Part shown: in pieces, positions 48,844 through 57,970 of the stretch
Layout: the number at the start of each line of letters is the position of its first letter
Position numbering within the stretch: the first letter of the stretch is position 1
Made by a program: the position numbers and the translations under genes
The notes under the pieces: model-generated
What the model saw: the letters and a program-made list of their open reading frames with translations, nothing else
Database searches by the model: none
Told to the model about the DNA's origin: nothing
Assembly (NCBI GenBank): GCA_964438865.1
Contig: CAYTMI010000001.1
Coordinates: 558,001-622,000 of the forward strand
Reading direction: 5' to 3'
Source: G016234445 sp964438865
GTDB taxonomy: Bacteria; Chloroflexota; Dehalococcoidia; Tepidiformales; Tepidiformaceae
DNA: 64,000 nucleotides

Positions 48844-49719
48844 ATGGCCGCTGCTGGCGTGGTCGAGACGGGTTCCGTGGGGCGCTTCACCATCGCGCGC
48901 AGTTGGGAACTGACGCCCAGGCTGATCAGCGCCTTCGCCGCCGGGGTCGACGACCCCAACCCCTGTTACATGGACGATGCCCGCGAGGGCGGCCTCATCG
49001 GCCACCCGGGGATGGCGTTCACCTTCCAGTGGAACAGCCGCCACATGCCGGATGAGACGATGCACCCGGAGACGGGGAGGATGGGCGTCCACGCCTGGGC
49101 CGACATCCGCTACGCGCGGCCCTTCCGGCAGGGCGACGTGGTTACCGCGCAGGGCGAGACGATCGAAGTGAGGCAGATCCCGCCGGGGGTGCTCCAGGTG
49201 CAACGCGTGACGATGCGCGATTCCCGCGGGGGCGCGGTCGCGGTGATGGACACCGCCGGGATCATCCGTGGCGCCCGGACCGACGGACCGGACCGTTCGA
49301 ACGCCGCGCTGGAGCCTGCGCCGGAACCGTCGCCCGCGCCCGGCGACCCGGCCTGGACCGCCAGCCTCCGGATCTCCCCTCATGCGGCCCACGTCTACAC
49401 CGAGTGCGCGGACATCTGGAACCCCATCCACACGGAGCGGTCAGTGGCGCTGGCGGCGGGCCTCCCGGACATCATCCTCCACGGCAGCGCGACGATGACG
49501 TTCGCCCTCCGGGAGATCGTGAATCGCAGCCTTGGCGGCGACCCGGCGCGAGTCGCCCGGTTGGCGGGCCAGTTCCGGGCGATGGTCATCCCGGGCGAGC
49601 GGATCACTGTCCGCAGCCTAGAAGAGCGCGACGGCCCCGGCGGCCGCGAGATCTTCTTCGACGTCCTGAACGCCGCCGGGCAGCCCGCCATTCACCGCGG
49701 CTTCGTCCTCGGGCGGTAG
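48844..49719 (+). CDS. MaoC-like double hot-dog dehydratase
   Basis: About 291 residues with two hot-dog units. The second holds the hydratase-2 active-site motif: YTECADIWNPIHTERSVALA followed by GLPDIILHGSATMTFALREI (catalytic Asp and His in D-x-x-N-P-I-H). The first is related but lacks it (AAGVDDPNPCYMDDAREGG). It is typical of R-specific enoyl-CoA hydratases and their relatives in fatty acid, steroid or PHA metabolism. Start ATG 48844 with GGGAGGG upstream; TATCAT about 40 bases upstream. Substrate not known. Confidence 0.85.
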   Translation: MAAAGVVETGSVGRFTIARSWELTPRLISAFAAGVDDPNPCYMDDAREGGLIGHPGMAFTFQWNSRHMPDETMHPETGRMGVHAWADIRYARPFRQGDVVTAQGETIEVRQIPPGVLQVQRVTMRDSRGGAVAVMDTAGIIRGARTDGPDRSNAALEPAPEPSPAPGDPAWTASLRISPHAAHVYTECADIWNPIHTERSVALAAGLPDIILHGSATMTFALREIVNRSLGGDPARVARLAGQFRAMVIPGERITVRSLEERDGPGGREIFFDVLNAAGQPAIHRGFVLGR

Positions 49720-49754
49720 GGCGGGCCTCACATCCCCTTAGCCGGGGGCTCTGC

Positions 49755-49760
49755 CACAAT
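49755..49760 (+). promoter_or_regulatory. -10 box of menG-menA
   Basis: CACAAT ends 6 bases before the GTG at 49767; leaderless layout with no Shine-Dalgarno. Confidence 0.45.
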
Positions 49761-49766
49761 GGGCGG

Positions 49767-50489
49767 GTGAGCGCCCTCCCCAAACCGGACGAAAAAGCCC
49801 GCGAAGTCCGCCAGATGTTCGACCGGATCGCCCCCGGCTACGACCGGCTGAACCGGGTGATGACGGGCCGGATGGACCAGCGGTGGCGCCGCGACCTGGT
49901 CCGCCGTCTCGGGATCGGCCCCGGCGACAGGGTGCTCGACCTGGCTTGCGGGACGGGCGACTTCGCCGAGATCGCACGCGAGGCCGGGGCCGATGTCGTC
50001 GGGCTCGACTTCGCGCGGCAGATGCTGCTGGGGGCCCTTCGCCGCCGGGTCGAAGGGGTGGCGTTCGTCCAGGGCGACGCCCTCCACCTGCCGCTCGCCG
50101 CTGGCAGCATGACCGCGGCCGTCTCCGGGTTCGCGCTCCGCAACTTCGTCGCTATCCCGCCGGTGCTCGCGGAACTGGCGCGCGTCCTGGCGCCGGGCGG
50201 CCGGATCGGGCTGCTGGAAGTGGACCGCCCGAAGAACGCCCTCGTCCGCGCCGGACACGGGGTGTACTTCAACCACGCGGTGCCGTTCGTTGGCGGGCTG
50301 CTTTCGCGCGACCGCTCGGCCTACCGTTACCTGCCCCAGTCGGCGGTCTACCTGCCGGGCGAACGCGAATTCGTCGAGATGCTGGTCGCGGCTGGCTTTC
50401 ACCACGTCCAGAAACGGTCGCCGATGTTCGGCGCGATCCAGTCGGTGACGGCGGTGCGGCGCTCACCGCCACGGCGAGGCCCGCGGTGA
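49767..50489 (+). CDS. menG: Demethylmenaquinone methyltransferase (UbiE/MenG)
   Basis: SAM-dependent C-methylation of demethylmenaquinone, last step of menaquinone synthesis. 240 residues: VRQMFDRIAPGYDRLNRVMT, SAM motif I VLDLACGTGDFAEIAREAGA, GLDFARQMLLGA, VQGDALHLPLAAGSMTAAVS, GFALRNFVAIPPVLAELARV and LAPGGRIGLLEVDRPKN. Start GTG 49767. Its stop overlaps the GTG of menA (GTGA), consistent with a shared role. Confidence 0.92.
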   Translation: MSALPKPDEKAREVRQMFDRIAPGYDRLNRVMTGRMDQRWRRDLVRRLGIGPGDRVLDLACGTGDFAEIAREAGADVVGLDFARQMLLGALRRRVEGVAFVQGDALHLPLAAGSMTAAVSGFALRNFVAIPPVLAELARVLAPGGRIGLLEVDRPKNALVRAGHGVYFNHAVPFVGGLLSRDRSAYRYLPQSAVYLPGEREFVEMLVAAGFHHVQKRSPMFGAIQSVTAVRRSPPRRGPR

Positions 50490-51370
50490 GCCGCGCGCAA
50501 TCATGGCGGATGGCCATCCGGCCGCCGACGCTGACCGCTGCGGTGGCGCCGGTGCTCGTGGGCAGCGCCGTCGCCATCCGCCAGGACGTGTTCGACCTCC
50601 TACCCGCGTTCGCCGCGCTCTTTGGCGCGCTCTGCCTCCAGGTTGGCGCGAACTTCGCCAACGACGTCTTCGACTTCAAGCGCGGGGCCGACACGAAGGA
50701 CCGCCTCGGGCCGCCGCGGGTCACCCAGATGGGGCTGCTCTCTTCGCGCCAGGTGTTCGCGGGGATGTGGACGTCTTTCGCGCTGGCGTTCGCTGCGGGG
50801 ATCTACCTCGTGTTCGTGGGCGGCTGGCCGGTGGTCGCGGTCGGGCTGAGCAGCATCGCCGCAGCCATCATCTATACAGGCGGGCCCTGGCCGATTGGCT
50901 ACCACGCCCTCGGCGACCTGTTCACGTTCGTCTTCTTCGGGCTCGTGGCAGTGGCCGGGACCTACTACGTCCAGGCTGGCACCACGAGCGGGCTGGCGTG
51001 GGCGGCTGCGGTGCCGATCGGCTGCACCGTGACAGCGATCCTGGTGGTGAACAATCTGCGCGACATCCCGACGGACCGGGCGGCCGGTAAGACAACGCTC
51101 GGCGTGCTAATGGGCGACCGGGGCACGCGGGCCTGGTACTTCGCCCAACTGGCGGCGGCTTACGGGGTGGCGGTGGGGACGTGGCTGGTGGGGCCCGCTT
51201 CGCCGGCGGTGCTGCTCGTGCTCCTGAGCCTCCCGGCGGCGACCGGCCCTGTCCGCACGGTGGCGAAGGGCACGAAGGGCGCGGCCCTGAACCCCGTACT
51301 GAAGGCGACGGCGCGGTTCAATTTCGTCTTCGCCGCCTGTTTCGCGGTTGGGATCGCGCTCGACCTGTGA
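50486..51370 (+). CDS. menA: 1,4-dihydroxy-2-naphthoate polyprenyltransferase (MenA)
   Basis: Attaches the polyprenyl chain to dihydroxynaphthoate in the membrane. 294 residues, about eight helices. The first Asp-rich motif is in NFANDVFDFKRGADTKDR and the second in VNNLRDIPTDRAAGKTTLGV; PPTLTAAVAPVLVGSA at the start is typical of MenA. GTG 50486 overlaps the menG stop. With menG it shows that the organism makes menaquinone, the likely electron carrier for the molybdenum enzyme at 7.0 kb. Confidence 0.92.
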   Translation: MSRAQSWRMAIRPPTLTAAVAPVLVGSAVAIRQDVFDLLPAFAALFGALCLQVGANFANDVFDFKRGADTKDRLGPPRVTQMGLLSSRQVFAGMWTSFALAFAAGIYLVFVGGWPVVAVGLSSIAAAIIYTGGPWPIGYHALGDLFTFVFFGLVAVAGTYYVQAGTTSGLAWAAAVPIGCTVTAILVVNNLRDIPTDRAAGKTTLGVLMGDRGTRAWYFAQLAAAYGVAVGTWLVGPASPAVLLVLLSLPAATGPVRTVAKGTKGAALNPVLKATARFNFVFAACFAVGIALDL

Positions 51371-51475
51371 GCGGGCGAATGTGAGGCCGCGGCCGGCCCC
51401 CAGCAGGTGACTTCCCGGGAGATGATCAGGGTTCTCCGCATCGATTGAGGGGAGGCGCGGCGCTAGCGTGGAGGC

Positions 51476-52366
51476 GTGGAGCTTCCCGGCGACTATCCCG
51501 AGGGCCCCGCGGCCGATGGCGCCCCCATCTCGCCGTTGCGTTCCCTCCTCCGGCCCCAGATCCTGCTGCCCGGCGCCGTCGTGGTTGGCATGCTGGCAGT
51601 CGCGTTTGGGGTGCAGCCGGGCGGCGGCAGCCGGCAAGCCGCCAGCGATCTCCCGGCCGTGACGCCTTCGGTGGCGGTCTCGCCGTCGGTGTCGCCATCC
51701 GCGGCGGCGCCGACAAAGACGCCGCAGGCTTCGCCGGCCACCACCCGCACGGGGACGCCCGGCGCCACGGGCGGCCACACCATAGCCGCCCCGGAAGCGG
51801 CCACGAGCACTGGCGACATCGCCGGCGCCCGCGCTACACCAACGCCGACGCCCGGCACCGATTTCGCCCGCGAGGCCACCCAGTGCGGCGCCATCCAGGA
51901 AGGCTCGCACGCCGTCGCTATCGAACAGACGCTCGGGGGCCTCTCCGTGCGGGCCACCCGGGTCACGGTCTACCCGCTCGAATACTTCCGCTGCATCCTC
52001 TTGGCCACGGGCGGGCGGGACGCGGTCACGCTCGCCGAATCGGTGGGCAAGGCCGGGCGCGCCGGCAGCTCGCACGCCGTCCTCGTGGACCTCTGGGTGA
52101 CGAACCCGGGCAAGGACTTCGGCCAACTGAACTTGCGGACCGCCTCGCTCGCAGTCGCCGGGCAGGTTTTCGCGCCGCTGGCGACGCTGGGAGGCAGGTC
52201 CGAATCCGTCGTCGCGAGCGGGCAGGGGCGCACCGTCACCCTCGTCGTCGCCATCCAGAACGGGGTGGGGGCCACGACCGGGCCGATGACGCTAACCGTC
52301 GAAGCGCCCCTTTATGGCGGGAAGCAGACGGCCGGGAAGTACCAGATCTTCCTCCCGACGCCCTGA
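51476..52366 (+). CDS. Membrane-anchored hypothetical protein with Thr/Pro-rich stalk
   Basis: A 296-residue protein: short cytoplasmic start, one membrane helix (QILLPGAVVVGMLAVAFGVQ), a ~80-residue Thr/Ala/Pro/Ser stalk, then an Ig-like/DUF4352-like beta domain (SVRATRVTVYPLEYFRC, LVDLWVTNPGKDFGQLNL, SVVASGQGRTVTLVVAIQ). The Cys pair at CGAIQ and FRCIL may bond. GTG 51476 lies 6 bases after a TAGCGT box (51464-51469), a leaderless layout. Function unknown. Confidence 0.65.
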   Translation: MELPGDYPEGPAADGAPISPLRSLLRPQILLPGAVVVGMLAVAFGVQPGGGSRQAASDLPAVTPSVAVSPSVSPSAAAPTKTPQASPATTRTGTPGATGGHTIAAPEAATSTGDIAGARATPTPTPGTDFAREATQCGAIQEGSHAVAIEQTLGGLSVRATRVTVYPLEYFRCILLATGGRDAVTLAESVGKAGRAGSSHAVLVDLWVTNPGKDFGQLNLRTASLAVAGQVFAPLATLGGRSESVVASGQGRTVTLVVAIQNGVGATTGPMTLTVEAPLYGGKQTAGKYQIFLPTP

Positions 52367-52374
52367 AGGCGGCC

Positions 52375-52420
52375 CTCACCCCCGCCCCCTCTCCCATTGC
52401 GATGGGCGAGGGGGGCTGAC
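52375..52420. repeat. Palindromic intergenic repeat acting as a shared terminator-like hairpin
   Basis: CCCCCTCTCCCAT, loop TGCG, ATGGGCGAGGGGGG with one mismatch, inside a CCCTCACCCCCGCC-type repeat of a kind found dispersed in many GC-rich genomes. It separates convergent genes and also supplies the last ~12 codons of the histidine kinase frame (PPRPSQWERGRG). Confidence 0.7.
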
Positions 52421-54859
52421 TAGACGCGCCACGACCTCGGCCAGCACCGCTTCGATGTCCTCGCGCCCGTAGGGCTTCACCATCACTCGGAGGCCGTGTT
52501 CGGCCACCAACGCCTGAACATCGGGCGGCGTGGCGTCGCCCGTGCAGAGGATGATGTTGCGGACGATCGCGGGGGAGGCCGCCGCCAGGGCCGCCACCAC
52601 GTCCACACCAGTTTCGCCGACGAGGCGGTAATCACAGAAGACGGCGTCGTAGCGGTTGGCGGAAGCCAGCCCGGCTGCTTCGGCGGAGGTGGCGGCAGCG
52701 TCGCATGCGTGGCCGAGCGAGTGAAGCAGGCGCTGGGTAACGATCCGGATGGCTGCTTCGTCATCGACGACGAGGATGCGAAGCGCGGCCGGCGCCGGGT
52801 CGGGCGAAGCCTCATCGCCGGGGTTGCCGCCATCCGGGATCGGGAACGTCACCCTGAAGAGGGCGCCCTCTCCGCGCTTCGAGCTGACGTCGAGGTGGCC
52901 GCGGTGGGCCGAGACGATCGTGTGGGAGATGCTCAATCCGAGGCCTGTCCCGCGCTCTTTCCCGGCGCTGAAGAACGGCTCGAAGATCCGTGCCCGGACG
53001 GCCTCGTCTATGCCCTTTCCGTTGTCCTCCACCTCGAAGCCGCCCGGCACTTCGCGCACCGTGATCCGGGCACCGGGCACGTCCCGGACGGCGCGCTCCG
53101 CGTTCGTCACCAGGTTCAGGAGCACCTGGGTCAGCTGCTGGGCGTCGGCGTGGACCGTGGTCCCCCGTGAGGCGACGGCGAAGATGACCTCGATCCCCAG
53201 CTTCTGCCACTCCGGCCGTCGCAGGCGTTCCACGTAGGCGAAGATGTCGCCGAGGTCCACGGCGGAGCGTGTGCCCTCCGTCGGGCGGGCGATGAAGAGG
53301 AGGTCGCGGACGATGTCGCGGGCGCGGAGCGCTTCCCGGCGGATGATGCCCACTTCCTCGCTGAACCCCCCTATCACGGGTGAGGCCTCGATCAGTTCGG
53401 AGAACCCGAGGATGGAGGTGAGCGGGTTGTTCAGTTCGTGGGCGACGCCGGAGATCATCGCCCCAAGGGCTGCCAGGCGGGCCGAACGTTCCACCTCTTC
53501 GCGGTTGCGTTCCCGCTCTGCGTCATGCTGGACCGCCTCGGTCACATCGGTCGCAACCACGAGCATCCGGTAGAGGGGGTGGTCTAGCGGCACGAGTTCG
53601 AAGTCCATCCAGCGCTGTTCGCCGTTGATGACGATGTCGGAGCGGCCGCGCACCAGTTGGCCATCGCGCGCGGCGGAAGAATAGGCGGCCCGCGCCAGTT
53701 CCGGGAGCGCTCCCTCGATGTCGCCGCTTTCCCCCCGACGCCAGGACGGTGCAAGGGTCTGGACGATCGCTTCGCCGCGCTCGTTCGCGTAGACCCGGAC
53801 GAAGTCGTGGTCGAGGAGGATGACGGCTTCGGAGAGCGTCCGGAGGAGGAGGTCGTAGAGAGCGCTTTCGCGGGCGGTCCGCTGGGCGTTGCGGATGTTT
53901 TCCATGGCCGGGCCGACGATCCGCGCGAGGACGTGGAAGAGCTGGAGTTCGCGTTCGCCGAAGACGAAGCCCTCCTCCGCCGACCCGATGAGGACGAAGC
54001 CGACGTCGCCTCCGCCGGAACGGGCGGCAGTCAGGCTGATCGCATGGACTCCCAGGGCGAGCATGTGCGGAGTCGTGCCATCGCCGGGGAGCTCGGCACT
54101 GGCAATCTGGCCATGGGTGAGGGCAGCGACTTCGTGCGGACTGGGGGGGATGCGGACATCCGGGCCGTGGGGGTTCGGGTAGACGACTTCGCCGCCTTCG
54201 AGGTAGCCCAGCGCCACCACGGGGCCGGGCACAATTGTCCGCAGCGGCCGGTGCAAGGCCCGGACGAGCCCGAGGACCGACGATTCCAGCGCTGCGGCTG
54301 CGGCCACATCGGCGATGACGCGCTGCTCGGCGACGTCCCGTTCGGCGGCGGCGAGCTGGGCCTCCTGCCGCGCCGCCGAGGCGATCCACCCGGCTGCGGT
54401 CCGCAGGAACGCGATCTCGTCATCCGAAAACGGTTCGTCCCTTAGGCGGCCGACGAGCAGGGCGCCAACCGGCTTCCCGTCGTCAATCAGCGCCGTCGCC
54501 CACGCCCGCTCGATGCCGATCTCCGCCAGGATTTGCGTCACCACGCCGGGCGACTCGCGCGGCACGAACTCTACGCCGCCGGGCAGGGCGGCCAACGCCG
54601 GCAGTGCGGCTTCACCGGCCGAATACTCGCGCCCGTCGCTCAGGGGCTGCGCCCAGGCGGGGTAGGACCCGACGACCCGCAGAAACTCGCCGCTCGGATC
54701 CAGCACCGAGAGCGATGCCCGGTCGAAGCTCGCCAGTTCCAGGAGGCGGCGCGCGAACTGCTCGAACACGGCCGCGAGGCTGCGGCGGCCGATCACGAGC
54801 CCCGCGAGGTCGAGGAGGATCTCCCTGCGGGCGATGGAGAGGGCGGGTTCGGAGCCCAT
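52376..54859 (-). CDS. Hybrid sensor histidine kinase (GAF-GAF-PAS-HisKA-HATPase-REC)
   Basis: An 827-residue cytoplasmic kinase with no membrane helix. GAF-like domains lie at ~10-170 and ~185-335, PAS at ~345-450, and HisKA at ~465-530 with the phospho-His in SGVAHELNNPLTSILGFSEL. HATPase at ~560-680 has N box LLNLVTNAERAV, G1 EVEDNGKGIDE and G2 GTGLGLSISHTI. A C-terminal receiver occupies ~695-815 with RILVVDDEAAIR and phospho-acceptor Asp in VFCDYRLVGETG. Signal unknown; the GAFs may bind a small molecule. No response regulator gene adjoins it, so it is an orphan. The last dozen residues come from an intergenic repeat. Confidence 0.9.
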   Translation of the reverse strand: MGSEPALSIARREILLDLAGLVIGRRSLAAVFEQFARRLLELASFDRASLSVLDPSGEFLRVVGSYPAWAQPLSDGREYSAGEAALPALAALPGGVEFVPRESPGVVTQILAEIGIERAWATALIDDGKPVGALLVGRLRDEPFSDDEIAFLRTAAGWIASAARQEAQLAAAERDVAEQRVIADVAAAAALESSVLGLVRALHRPLRTIVPGPVVALGYLEGGEVVYPNPHGPDVRIPPSPHEVAALTHGQIASAELPGDGTTPHMLALGVHAISLTAARSGGGDVGFVLIGSAEEGFVFGERELQLFHVLARIVGPAMENIRNAQRTARESALYDLLLRTLSEAVILLDHDFVRVYANERGEAIVQTLAPSWRRGESGDIEGALPELARAAYSSAARDGQLVRGRSDIVINGEQRWMDFELVPLDHPLYRMLVVATDVTEAVQHDAERERNREEVERSARLAALGAMISGVAHELNNPLTSILGFSELIEASPVIGGFSEEVGIIRREALRARDIVRDLLFIARPTEGTRSAVDLGDIFAYVERLRRPEWQKLGIEVIFAVASRGTTVHADAQQLTQVLLNLVTNAERAVRDVPGARITVREVPGGFEVEDNGKGIDEAVRARIFEPFFSAGKERGTGLGLSISHTIVSAHRGHLDVSSKRGEGALFRVTFPIPDGGNPGDEASPDPAPAALRILVVDDEAAIRIVTQRLLHSLGHACDAAATSAEAAGLASANRYDAVFCDYRLVGETGVDVVAALAAASPAIVRNIILCTGDATPPDVQALVAEHGLRVMVKPYGREDIEAVLAEVVARLVSPPRPSQWERGRG

Positions 54860-54993
54860 CGGGCCTGCCTGGTAAGCGTTATCTCCCCGATCATGCCACG
54901 GGAGATCAAGTATTCCTATCAGGGTGATCCCTACCGGACGCCCGTGACGGGGTGGGCTTGGAGGAGCGGGCGCCCGGCGGCGAGCGTCCGCGT

Positions 54994-55650
54994 ATGGAAC
55001 ACGCGATCTTCGGTCCTGCCTTCGTCGCCGGCGGCGTCCTCAACGGATTCCCGCTCAGCGGCCCGATCACCGCCAGCTTTGGCTCCACGAGTATCCCCGA
55101 GCACGCGGGCGGCCACACCGGCGTCGACATCGGCGCCGCGAGCGGGACCGCCGTCGCGGCGCCGGCACCCGGGTTCATCCTCGAAGCCGGGGCAAGTGGC
55201 GGCGTCTTCGGGACCTGCGTGGTCATGCGCCACCCCGGCGGGACGGTCTCGCTCTTCGCGCACCTCGGCGACGTGGCCGTGGCGCCGGGCATGCGCGTCC
55301 GCCGCGGCGCCCTCCTCGGCAGCGTCAGGATGACCGGCCTCACCACAGGCCCCCACCTCCACTGGGGACTGGGCGAAGGCGGATCGCCGATGGTCCGCGG
55401 CCCACACCTGCGCGACCCCCTCGCCTGCCTCTCCGCGAGCGCCGGCGCGTTCGAACGCGAGCGCCTCCTCCGCGCCGTCGCGAGTAGCCTCCTCGGGGGC
55501 CTCCAGGCTGCCGGCGCACTCTTCGAAACCCACGCCACGGAAGACTTCGAAGGCTACGCGGAGGGCTCCCCCGAACGGCTCATCCTCGCCATCCAGAAGG
55601 CTGCCGACCCCTTCATTGCCCGCTACGGAAGCTGGAACGACGGAACGTAG
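54994..55650 (+). CDS. M23 (LytM-type) peptidase domain protein
   Basis: About 218 residues. Zinc-site motifs GGHTGVDIGAASGTAVAAP (H-x-x-x-D) and GPHLHWGLGEGG (H-x-H) are intact, with LFAHLGDVAVAPGMRVRRG between. M23 enzymes cut peptidoglycan cross-links, but no signal peptide is visible, so either export is non-classical or the substrate is not the wall. ATG 54994 is chosen over an in-frame GTG at 54952; neither has a good ribosome site. Many Chloroflexota lack typical peptidoglycan, which makes the role open. Confidence 0.8.
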   Translation: MEHAIFGPAFVAGGVLNGFPLSGPITASFGSTSIPEHAGGHTGVDIGAASGTAVAAPAPGFILEAGASGGVFGTCVVMRHPGGTVSLFAHLGDVAVAPGMRVRRGALLGSVRMTGLTTGPHLHWGLGEGGSPMVRGPHLRDPLACLSASAGAFERERLLRAVASSLLGGLQAAGALFETHATEDFEGYAEGSPERLILAIQKAADPFIARYGSWNDGT

Positions 55651-55663
55651 AACGCCGATTCGC

Positions 55664-55669
55664 TACACT
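55664..55669 (+). promoter_or_regulatory. -10 box of the alpha/beta hydrolase gene
   Basis: TACACT ends 8 bases before ATG 55678; no Shine-Dalgarno lies between, so the transcript should be leaderless or nearly so. Confidence 0.5.
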
Positions 55670-55677
55670 CGACGGGT

Positions 55678-56535
55678 ATGACGCCCGAATCCCGCTCCTA
55701 CTTTTCGCAACGACTGAAGATGCATTACCTGGTCTGGGGCGACGAAACGAAGCCGCCACTCCTGCTGATCCACGGCACCCGTGACCACGCCCGCTCCTGG
55801 GACCGGACCGCCGAAGCGCTGAGCGACCGCTACTGCGTCTACGCCCCGGACCTTCGCGGCCACGGCGATTCCCAGTGGGCCATTGGCGGCGACTACTCCA
55901 TCATCGACTACGCGCTCGACATCCACGCGCTCGGCGAAGCCATCGGCCGCGCACCCTACACCGTCATCGGGCATTCGCTGGGCGGCGGCGTCACCCTCCA
56001 GTACGCGGGGGCCTTCCCGGAAAAGGTTTCGAAAGTCGTCACGATCGAGGGCCTTGGCGGGCTTGGTTGGGCGAGCGGGGTCCGGCGGCCTGCCCATGTG
56101 CGCATGCGCCAGTGGGTCGAAAGCATGCGGAAGCTCGAACAGCGCCGCCTCCGCAGCTACGAAGACATCGACACGGCGACGGAACGGATGATGGAGGCGA
56201 ACCGTCACCTTTCGCCGGAACTCGCCCGCCACCTCACGGTCGATGGCGTGAAGCCCGCTGACGACGGCGGCGTCACCTGGAAGTTCGACAACTTCACCCA
56301 CGCCGGGTCTCCCTACGAGTTCAACATGGAAGACGCCCGCGACCTCTGGAACCAGATCCGCTGCCCACTCCTTATCATCTGGGGCGAAGAGAGCTGGGGG
56401 GCACGGGACATGGAGCTGGACCTGAGCGCGTTCCACGACTACCGCTACGAAAAGGTGGCGAAGGCCGGCCACTGGGTACACCACGACCAGTTCGAGGTGT
56501 TCATCGGGCTGGTCAACCGGTTCCTGGCCGAATGA
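55678..56535 (+). CDS. Alpha/beta hydrolase
   Basis: A 285-residue single-domain hydrolase. Oxyanion HGTRDHARSWDRTAEA, nucleophile elbow VIGHSLGGGVTLQY, acid in the region LLIIWGEESWGARDMELD, and His in AKAGHWVHHDQFEVF. Probably an esterase or C-C bond hydrolase; substrate unknown. Its stop overlaps the start of the DsbA-like gene (ATGA), so the two are co-translated. Confidence 0.88.
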   Translation: MTPESRSYFSQRLKMHYLVWGDETKPPLLLIHGTRDHARSWDRTAEALSDRYCVYAPDLRGHGDSQWAIGGDYSIIDYALDIHALGEAIGRAPYTVIGHSLGGGVTLQYAGAFPEKVSKVVTIEGLGGLGWASGVRRPAHVRMRQWVESMRKLEQRRLRSYEDIDTATERMMEANRHLSPELARHLTVDGVKPADDGGVTWKFDNFTHAGSPYEFNMEDARDLWNQIRCPLLIIWGEESWGARDMELDLSAFHDYRYEKVAKAGHWVHHDQFEVFIGLVNRFLAE

Positions 56536-57296
56536 GCGGGTGCCGGCCGTTGGTCATCGCTTTCGCACTCGCCGCCGGGGTGGCGGTACTTGCCGCGGCC
56601 TGCGGGGGCGGCGGCGACGATGGCAACGGCTCCCCCGCCGCTTCGCGCACCCCCACCCTGGCGCTGACATCGCAGCCTTCGCCCGGGACCACGACGGCGG
56701 ACCCGGTGCTGGCCGGGATCCAGCAACTGAGCGTCCCCGTGGACCTGGCCGACGGCCGCACGCTCGGCAAGAGCAACGCACCCGTGCGGCTGACCATGTG
56801 GGAAGACTTCCAGTGCCCCTTCTGCCTGAAGTACACGGCCCAGGTCGAGCCGGCGATCGTCGACGAGTATGTGAAGACGGGGAAGGTGCGGATCGAGTTC
56901 CGGCAGTGGCCGATCCTCGGGCAGGAATCGCTGAACGCCGCTATCGGCAGCCAGTGTGCCGCCGAGCAGAAGAAGTTCTGGGAATATCACAAGGCGCTGT
57001 TCCTGGTCCAGGCCGAAGCCGGGCAGCACCTGACCGAGAAGCTCAACGTCGGCCGCTTCAGCGACCAGAGCTTGCTCGACGTCGCCGCGAAGGTGGGGCT
57101 GGACACGCAGGTGTGGGGCGCTTGCTACCAGGCGAAGAGCTATCTCGCGCTCACGCAGGAAGACGCTCGCGCCGCCCAAACGGCAGGCCTCCGGGGTACG
57201 CCCGGCTTCGCGGTCAACGGCACCGCGATCCAGACGCCGTCAACGCTCGACGCCTGGCGCAAGCTCCTCAATGACGCGGTCGCGAAAGCGAAGTAG
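56532..57296 (+). CDS. DsbA-like thioredoxin-fold lipoprotein
   Basis: A 254-residue protein with lipoprotein signal (ALAAGVAVLAAAC), a Thr/Pro linker, then a DsbA/BdbD-type domain: VRLTMWEDFQCPFCLKYTAQ with the CPFC active site, IEFRQWPILGQES, and the cis-Pro loop GLRGTPGFAVNG. It probably forms or isomerises disulfides outside the membrane, relevant for the Cys-containing secreted proteins in this window. The 3' end overlaps the convergent ORF6N gene by 29 bases. Confidence 0.9.
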   Translation: MSGCRPLVIAFALAAGVAVLAAACGGGGDDGNGSPAASRTPTLALTSQPSPGTTTADPVLAGIQQLSVPVDLADGRTLGKSNAPVRLTMWEDFQCPFCLKYTAQVEPAIVDEYVKTGKVRIEFRQWPILGQESLNAAIGSQCAAEQKKFWEYHKALFLVQAEAGQHLTEKLNVGRFSDQSLLDVAAKVGLDTQVWGACYQAKSYLALTQEDARAAQTAGLRGTPGFAVNGTAIQTPSTLDAWRKLLNDAVAKAK

Positions 57297-57837
57297 TAGC
57301 GGGCGGGGGCAGAGCCGGGCCGCTGTCCTGTTGCGGCGCCGGGAACCCCAGCGGCTTGCGCTCCGGCGGCGTGTTCGGGGGCATCAGGTCCGCGACGGCG
57401 GCGAAGATCAGTGAGACGCGCCGTTCGAGGTCGCCGAGGCGCTGGGAGATCTCGGCGTTCGTGGTCAGGAGTACCCGCAGCCGCACGAACGCGCGCATGA
57501 TTTCGACGTTCACCTGGACCGCCCGGGGGCTGCGGAGCACACTCGAGAGCATCGCCACACCCTGCTCGGTGAACGCGTACGGCAGGTAGCGGCGCCCACC
57601 GCGCGAACTTGAGCTTGCAAATTGCAATCTCAAGTCCTCGAACTCCTCTTTCGTGAGCTGGAACATGAAGTCTTCGGGGAAGCGCTCCAGATTCCGTTTC
57701 ACGGCGAGGACGAGGTTGCCGGTCTTGACGCCGTAAAGTGCCGCGAGGTCGGCATCCAGCATCACCCGCTGGCCGCGGACCACCGCGATGGTCCGGTCGA
57801 TGTGCTCCGGGGCGACGATGGCGGTGGTGTCGGCCAT
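57268..57837 (-). CDS. ORF6N domain protein
   Basis: About 189 residues. The N-terminal ORF6N/KilA-N-like DNA-binding domain reads RTIAVVRGQRVMLDADLAAL, YGVKTGNLVLAVKRNLERFP, EDFMFQLTKEEFEDL and LPYAFTEQGVAMLSSVLRSP. A short coiled segment and a Pro-rich tail follow. It is common in phages and scattered in bacterial genomes; no regulator target known. The start at 57837 is preferred to ATG 57849 because TATGGT (57845-57850 on complement) ends 7 bases before it, the leaderless pattern of this genome. Confidence 0.85.
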   Translation of the reverse strand: MADTTAIVAPEHIDRTIAVVRGQRVMLDADLAALYGVKTGNLVLAVKRNLERFPEDFMFQLTKEEFEDLRLQFASSSSRGGRRYLPYAFTEQGVAMLSSVLRSPRAVQVNVEIMRAFVRLRVLLTTNAEISQRLGDLERRVSLIFAAVADLMPPNTPPERKPLGFPAPQQDSGPALPPPATTSLSRPRH

Positions 57838-57889
57838 GCGGCAGACCATACGCGGCGGGCATGCGATCGCCTACGTGCGTCGGGCACGT

Positions 57890-57925
57890 GTCGGTAGGGG
57901 TGCCCCACCGTGGGCGCATCTGGAG
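57890..57925. repeat. Fragment of the composite repeat
   Basis: GTAGGGGTGCCCCACCGTGG with GCGCATCTGG matches the CCCCACCGTGGGCGCAT block of copies A-D. It lies between the ORF6N and transaldolase genes. Confidence 0.55.
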
Positions 57926-57970
57926 CCGCCAGTTCCCCCCGTTCGGCCGCCGTCCCCGACGTGGTGACGG

